Assembly: GCA_937890005.1 (NCBI GenBank)
Contig: CALBZA010000018.1
Span: 1 to 64,000, forward strand
Length of the DNA: 64,000 bases
Source of the DNA: an uncultured Verrucomicrobia subdivision 3 bacterium
Lineage (GTDB): Bacteria; Verrucomicrobiota; Verrucomicrobiia; Limisphaerales; DASXHY01
Reading direction: 5' to 3'
Each line of letters begins with the position of its first letter. Position 1 is the stretch's first letter. The translations under genes were made by a program, and so were the position numbers. Positions 59,459 through 64,000 of the stretch are shown in pieces. A model generated the notes under the pieces. It searched no databases. It saw only the letters and a program-made list of their open reading frames with translations, and was not told the origin of the DNA.

Positions 59459-60364
59459 TCATTTGTTCATCATCGACTCCACGTTCTGCTGTGCGCGGGC
59501 GAACTCGCGGGACTGCTTCCATTCCAGAAGAGTTTTAACACCAAGCGTGACCAGGGCCAGCAGCGCCAGGAGACTTGCAACCGCGAATGCCGCCTGGCCC
59601 TGATATTCGTTGTAAAGTTTTTCCACGTGCAGCGGCATCGTGTTGGTCACGCCCGCGATGTGACCGCTCACCACGGAGACCGCGCCGAATTCTCCCATGG
59701 CCCGCGCATTGCAGAGAATCACACCGTAAAGCAAACCCCACTTCACACTCGGCAGTGTCACATACCAGAACGTCTTCAAACCTCCCGCGCCGAGCGTCAA
59801 TGCCGCCTCCTCCTGTTCACGCCCCGTGGCTTGCATCACCGGAATCAACTCACGCGCGACGAACGGGAAAGTGACGAAGATGGTCGCCAGAACGATTCCC
59901 GGAACGGCAAAGATGATCTTGATGTCGTGATCGTCGAGCCAGCGTCCGAAGTAACCCTGAAGGCCGAACATGACCACATAGATCAAACCGGCGACAACCG
60001 GTGAAACGGAGAACGGCAGATCGATCAGGGTGATCAAAAGCGATTTTCCGCGGAATTCGAACTTCGCCACCGCCCATGCTGCGCAGACGCCAAAGAGCGT
60101 GTTCAACGGAACGGTGATGGCCGCTACGATCACCGTGAGCTTGATGGCTGAAACGGTGTCCGGTTCCTTCAACGCGCTCACGTATAGGTCCCATCCTTTT
60201 TCCAGTGCCTGGACAAACACGTTGGCCAGCGGAATGAGAAGGAACACCGCGAGGAAAGTTCCGCTCAGGGCGACCAGCGTCCACTTGACCAAAGGTGATT
60301 CCTCGGTGCCACGCTGCGACTTCGATGTGGCGTCCCGTATGTTTTTGCTGACGTATCCGGCCAT
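59459..60364 (-). CDS. cysW: Sulfate ABC transporter permease CysW
   Basis: The 301-residue protein has six membrane helices and the EAA loop REQEEAALTLGAGGLKTFWY (about 188-207), which contacts CysA. It shows CysW-type sequence near the end (GEFGAVSVVSGHIAGVTNTM PLHVEKLYNEY). It starts 1 base after the cysT stop. Confidence 0.95.
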   Translation of the reverse strand: MAGYVSKNIRDATSKSQRGTEESPLVKWTLVALSGTFLAVFLLIPLANVFVQALEKGWDLYVSALKEPDTVSAIKLTVIVAAITVPLNTLFGVCAAWAVAKFEFRGKSLLITLIDLPFSVSPVVAGLIYVVMFGLQGYFGRWLDDHDIKIIFAVPGIVLATIFVTFPFVARELIPVMQATGREQEEAALTLGAGGLKTFWYVTLPSVKWGLLYGVILCNARAMGEFGAVSVVSGHIAGVTNTMPLHVEKLYNEYQGQAAFAVASLLALLALVTLGVKTLLEWKQSREFARAQQNVESMMNK

Positions 60365-60365
60365 G

Positions 60366-61193
60366 TTATTTCTTCTCGTAATGGCTCGCCCAGCGTTCGA
60401 GCAAGTTGATGGTGATTAACAGAGCGAACGAGAAAACGAGCAGCACAACAGCCAGCGCCATGGCACCGGTGTAGTCATATTCCTCGAGTCGCACCACGAT
60501 CAGCAGCGGCGCAATTTCAGAGTAATACGGTTTGTTGCCTGCAATGAAGATCACCGATCCATACTCACCGATCGCCCGTGCGAACGAGAGGGCGAAACCG
60601 GTGATGATCGCCGGGAGCAACGTGGGGGCAACCACCGAAAGGAATGTTCGAAGACGCCCGGCTCCGAGCGTTGCCGCGGCCTCCTCAACCTCGCGCTCGA
60701 AATTTTCCAGCACCGGCTGCAGCGTTCGAACGACGAATGGCAGTCCGATGAAAGTCAGCGCCAGCACCACGCCGAGACGCGTGAAAGCACCCTGAATTCC
60801 CAACGGCACCAGGAATTTTCCCAACCAGCCATTCTGCGCGAACAGGTTCGAAAGCGTCAGACCGGCGACCGCTGTTGGCAGCGCGAACGGGAAATCCACC
60901 ATGGCATCGAAGAATCGTTTGCCGGGAAATTCATAGCGCACGAGCACCCACGCCGTCACCGTGCCGAACACCGCGTTCACAAGCGCAGCGATGAGCGACG
61001 CACCGAATGTGAGCTTGTATGCCGCCAGCGCGCGTTCCGTCGTGGCCAGACGCCAGAAGTCTGCCCAGGTCATGTCGAACACGCGCAGGAACAGTCCGCC
61101 AATGGGGATCAACACGATCACACTCAGGTAGAAGATCGTGTAGCCCATCGTCAGGTTGAAGCCTGGCAAAGGATTAAAGCGTTTAGCGGCCAT
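60366..61193 (-). CDS. cysT: Sulfate ABC transporter permease CysT (CysU)
   Basis: The 275-residue permease has six membrane helices and the EAA loop REVEEAAATLGAGRLRTFLS (about 164-183). Its CysT-type ending is GEYGSVIFIAGNKPYYSEIA PLLIVVRLEEYDY. It forms the heterodimeric channel with CysW. A 179-base gap separates it from the upstream M14-like gene, so an internal promoter is possible. Confidence 0.95.
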   Translation of the reverse strand: MAAKRFNPLPGFNLTMGYTIFYLSVIVLIPIGGLFLRVFDMTWADFWRLATTERALAAYKLTFGASLIAALVNAVFGTVTAWVLVRYEFPGKRFFDAMVDFPFALPTAVAGLTLSNLFAQNGWLGKFLVPLGIQGAFTRLGVVLALTFIGLPFVVRTLQPVLENFEREVEEAAATLGAGRLRTFLSVVAPTLLPAIITGFALSFARAIGEYGSVIFIAGNKPYYSEIAPLLIVVRLEEYDYTGAMALAVVLLVFSFALLITINLLERWASHYEKK

Positions 61194-61372
61194 TCAATAG
61201 TAAATAGGCGTGGTTCAGAATCGTTGAAACTGTCCGGCTGTCGCGGGCGGACTTTACTTTAGCCGATTGGCGGAATCAATTCCCGCATTCGGTTCCATCA
61301 GAAAACTTCGCAGGAGGATTTTCGCAGGTGTCGAAAATGATCGGTAAAACGTAAATCGGTTTATCATCCACA

Positions 61373-62203
61373 TCAGATGTTCTGCGCAATGGCGATCAGA
61401 TAGCGATACTCCAGCAGAATCGTACGAAGCGCCACATTCAACGCTTCGACCTGCCGATGCAGCGACGCCTGTCGCGGCGTCTCCAGCGTGATCTCAAAGG
61501 GTGGACGTCGCACACCGGGAAGAGATTTCAACGTGCCGGGATATCCGGCCGTGATAACACCCCGGTGCGCAGGCAATCCATCGATCACATGCCGCCGGTT
61601 GCGCGGCAGAAACTGTTCAGCCTCGCGCAACACCGGTTCGATCAGATGCTGTGAAAGGACCGATCCGCCGACGTAGCCGTAAAGGCCGTTGCTACGATCG
61701 TCGCTGCGCAGCGTGATGATTCCGTCAAAGGCGTGCATCCAAAGCTCGGATTGCAGGTAACGCACCTCCGGTTCCTCGGAGCCTTTCCAGAATTCGTCGT
61801 CCAAATTCTTGCCGCTTCGAGACAGCGGCGTTCCATCCTCAAATCCGGTCGGATTGCAGAGGGGATAGAAAAAGAGCGCGTAGCCCTTCGCGATCTCGGG
61901 ATCGTTGCCGAGACCCGTCGCAAATCGCGTCAACGCCAGCGCTCCTTCAGGTTCATCCCCCCGCAACGTTGCCAGGATCGCAATGCGGACCATGTCTCCA
62001 CCGCCCTGCGGTCCAAGGAACACATATCGCGGAAGACTGTAGTTGAGGTCGGTGCGCTCAAATGATCCTGACGATCTGCTGATGAAATGCGCCGATTGAT
62101 CAGCGAGCCGTTCGAATCCGGCCAGCAGCGGCTGGATGGATCGCCGTCCTCCGCCCGCCGGGAATCGTTCCGGCAATGTCTTCTGCGATAGTGTCGCCTT
62201 CAT
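61373..62203 (-). CDS. M14-like carboxypeptidase-fold protein with lost zinc ligands
   Basis: The 276-residue protein follows the M14/aspartoacylase-like plan: a YVFLGPQGGGDMVRIAILAT strand pair, LRGDEPEGALALTRFA, FFYPLCNPTGFEDGTPLSRS, GKNLDDEFW, ITLRSDDRSNGLYGYV and FEITLETP. In active relatives the first metal motif is HGDEP and the later ligand is a His in a [LH]H-x-D-type strand; here both histidines are arginine (LRGDEP, LRSDD), while the glutamates remain. Catalysis by the usual mechanism is doubtful. It sits inside the sulfate operon, 8 bases after sbp. Confidence 0.7.
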   Translation of the reverse strand: MKATLSQKTLPERFPAGGGRRSIQPLLAGFERLADQSAHFISRSSGSFERTDLNYSLPRYVFLGPQGGGDMVRIAILATLRGDEPEGALALTRFATGLGNDPEIAKGYALFFYPLCNPTGFEDGTPLSRSGKNLDDEFWKGSEEPEVRYLQSELWMHAFDGIITLRSDDRSNGLYGYVGGSVLSQHLIEPVLREAEQFLPRNRRHVIDGLPAHRGVITAGYPGTLKSLPGVRRPPFEITLETPRQASLHRQVEALNVALRTILLEYRYLIAIAQNI

Positions 62204-62211
62204 GGATGCCC

Positions 62212-63210
62212 TCACTGCTTGCGCTGATAAATGCGGTCGAAGACTCCGTTCTCGCCAAAGTGCGTTTTCTGCACCGTCTCCCAGTCGCCGAGAACCTTCT
62301 CAACGGAGAACAGTTCCAGCGGCTTGAACTGGGCGGACGCCGACTGAAGCGCCTTTTCCGAACGCGGACGATAGAAGCTCTTTGCAACGACGTTTTGCGC
62401 CTCTTCGCTGTAAAGGAATTCAAGATACGCCTTTGCGAGGGTCTCACTGTTGCGACGTTTCACAACGCGGTCCACAACAGCGACCGGCATTTCGGCTTCA
62501 ATGCTGTAGGACGGGACCACGGCGTCGAACTTCGACTCGCCCAGTTCCTTGATCGTCAGGAAGACCTCGGCTTCAAACGTGAGCAGCACATCGCCGATTT
62601 CGCGCTGAACGAAGGTCGTGGTGGCGCCACGGCCGCCGGTGTCGAGGATCGGCACGTTGTTGAAAAGCTTCGCAACAAAGTCGCGCGCACCGGCTTCGTC
62701 CTTGTTGAGCTTCTTCAATGCAAACGCATACGCCGCGAGATAGCTGTAACGGCCGTTTCCGGACGTTTTGGGATTCGGAACGATGACGGAGATGCCAGGC
62801 TTTATGAGATCGTCCCAGTCCTTGATTCCCTTCGGATTTCCCTTTCGCACGAGGAAAACAATCGTCGATGCGAACGGCGAACTGTTGTTTGGGAACTTCT
62901 GGCGCCAGTCGGACGGGATCAATCCTTTCGACGCGATCGCATCCACATCGGTCACCTGATTGAAGGTCACCACGTCGGCTTCAAGGCCGTCGATGACCGA
63001 GCGCGCCTGCTTGCTGGAGCCGGCGTGCGACTGGTTGATGCTGATGGTCTGGCCGGTCTGTTTTTTCCAATGTGCGATGAACGCCGGGTTGATCTGATTA
63101 AACAATTCACGCGAGATGTCGAACGAGGCGTTCAGCAGCCGTGTTTCCGCGGCAGAGGCGGCGAGGCCGCCAAATAAAGACGCGGCAAGGAGCAGGAGGC
63201 GGATTTTCAT
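62212..63210 (-). CDS. sbp: Sulfate-binding periplasmic protein
   Basis: The 332-residue protein has a signal peptide (LLLLAASLFGGLAASAAE). The sulfate-binding core shows LLNASFDISRELFNQINPAF, SHAGSSKQARSVIDGLEADV VTFNQVTDVD, VFLVRKGNPKGIKDWDDLIK, TSGNGRYSYLAAY, and ends in SFYRPRSEKALQ. It delivers sulfate to CysTWA. The start at 63210 gives the signal peptide; upstream in-frame codons encode no leader. It is a close paralog of the next, partial gene. Confidence 0.93.
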   Translation of the reverse strand: MKIRLLLLAASLFGGLAASAAETRLLNASFDISRELFNQINPAFIAHWKKQTGQTISINQSHAGSSKQARSVIDGLEADVVTFNQVTDVDAIASKGLIPSDWRQKFPNNSSPFASTIVFLVRKGNPKGIKDWDDLIKPGISVIVPNPKTSGNGRYSYLAAYAFALKKLNKDEAGARDFVAKLFNNVPILDTGGRGATTTFVQREIGDVLLTFEAEVFLTIKELGESKFDAVVPSYSIEAEMPVAVVDRVVKRRNSETLAKAYLEFLYSEEAQNVVAKSFYRPRSEKALQSASAQFKPLELFSVEKVLGDWETVQKTHFGENGVFDRIYQRKQ

Positions 63211-63281
63211 AAGATGACAAGTGCTTTGGTTCAGAGCGGCGGCAGGACTGGAGGTGCCTGCCGCCACCCGGATTCCCCATT

Positions 63282-64000
63282 TCAAGGTTTGTAGATCTGG
63301 TCGAAAACGCCACCGTCAGCGAAGTGCTTCCTGGTGGCCTGCTGCCAGCCGCCGAAAATCTCGTCGATGGTGAACAGGTTCACCTTCGCAAACTTGTCGC
63401 CATATTTCTCCAGCGCCTTCTCAGAGCGCGGACGATAGAAGTTCCGGCCGGCGATTTCCTGTCCTTCATCGGAATAGAGATATTCGAGATACGCCTTTGC
63501 GATGGCTTCAGTGCCCTTCTTTTTGACGACGCGATCCACCAGCGCAACGGTCGGCTCGGCCAGGATGCTGATCGACGGCGTCACGATTTCGAACTTGTCC
63601 GCGCCGAACTCCTTCAGCGCCAGGTAAGCTTCGTTTTCCCAACCGACGAGCACGTCACCAATTTCACGCTGAATGAACGTGGTCGTCGCGCCACGGGCGC
63701 CGGAGTCCAGCACTGGAACGTTCTTGTAGAACTTGGCAACAAAGTCCTTCGCCTTGGCTTCATCGTTGTCGTACTTCTTCAGCGCAAATCCCCACGCCGC
63801 CAGATACGCCCAGCGTGCGGCACCGGATGTCTTTGGATTGGCCGGAATGATTGCCACCTTTGGCTTCACCAGATCGTCCCAATCCTTGATGCCCTTGGGA
63901 TTCCCCTTTCGAACGAGGAACACAATCGTCGAAGTGTACGGAGCGCTGTTGTGCGGCAGACGCTTCTGCCAGTCCGCGGGAATCAGTTTCGATTTTTCCG
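63282..64000 (-). CDS. Second sulfate-binding protein, 5' end beyond the window
   Basis: At least 239 C-terminal residues are present. The frame is open to the edge and reads KLIPADWQKRLPHNSAPYTS TIVFLVRKGNPKGIKDWDDL, then TSGAARWAYLAAW, ARGATTTFIQREIGDVLVGW and NFYRPRSEKALEKYG. It is highly similar to the downstream sbp throughout, so the two arose by tandem duplication. It is encoded 71 bases upstream of sbp in the same operon. Signal peptide and start are off the window. Confidence 0.92.
   Translation of the reverse strand, partial: EKSKLIPADWQKRLPHNSAPYTSTIVFLVRKGNPKGIKDWDDLVKPKVAIIPANPKTSGAARWAYLAAWGFALKKYDNDEAKAKDFVAKFYKNVPVLDSGARGATTTFIQREIGDVLVGWENEAYLALKEFGADKFEIVTPSISILAEPTVALVDRVVKKKGTEAIAKAYLEYLYSDEGQEIAGRNFYRPRSEKALEKYGDKFAKVNLFTIDEIFGGWQQATRKHFADGGVFDQIYKP

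Overview
The window is bacterial chromosome, about 57-58% GC by eye, with dense operons. I infer a member of the Verrucomicrobiota, probably near the Pedosphaera/Limisphaera lineage, although no rRNA or other taxonomic marker is present. Three things point there: a PilM-N-O-P-Q set with an Akkermansia-like layout, a secreted propeller ending in the 'YVIEASTNLT...FYRV' tail common in this phylum, and a metal-uptake operon with a permease-repressor fusion otherwise best known from Chlamydia, a sister phylum in the PVC group.

Layout. 1-5,500 is a decaying, repeat-rich stretch. It holds an edge-truncated Hen1-like methyltransferase frame threaded with palindromic repeats, a HEAT/SEC-C protein, a half-length threonyl-tRNA synthetase, a 348-bp tandem duplication that fuses thrS to a GxxExxY gene, a secreted beta-propeller protein and a frameshifted PQQ-propeller remnant. 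5,500-9,000 carries an outer-membrane barrel and an envelope-stress-type set (YqjD/YqjE/YqjK-like proteins, an MscS-like membrane protein, a START-fold protein). 9,185-10,566 (minus) is a two-gene unit with a DA1-like zinc peptidase.

10,652-24,007 (plus) is a flagellar block: a small membrane protein, fliA, motA, motB, a 90-aa protein, flgF, flgG, flgA, flgH, flgI, flgJ, flgN, flgK, flgL and cheA. Two similar GG-N10-GC (sigma-54-like) elements precede its two halves. A FlgM-like protein lies apart at 43.3-43.6 kb. 24,100-34,543 has a lipoprotein/LysR divergent pair, three minor-pilin genes (minus) and pilMNOP plus pilQ (plus) with a linked exported protein; a PilC/GspF-like gene sits at 41.2-42.3 kb.

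35,002-40,099 is a Mn/Fe/Zn-type ABC operon: binding protein, outer-membrane barrel, ATPase, permease fused to a DtxR-type repressor domain, second permease. A candidate DtxR-type operator lies on its promoter. This resembles chlamydial ytgA-B-CR-D and is the most interesting system here.

43,706-46,670 groups pyrG, kdsB and a gmhB-like phosphatase (CTP and Kdo/heptose supply for LPS). 46,753-52,207 is a TonB receptor/YfiR/multi-PAS histidine kinase cassette. It is followed by a LOG-family protein, a composite palindromic repeat, an Ig-MscS channel, argF-argD, and a sulfate-uptake operon (two binding proteins, an M14-like protein with lost zinc ligands, cysT, cysW, cysA) that runs off the right edge. 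No tRNA, rRNA, CRISPR array or complete insertion sequence was seen.
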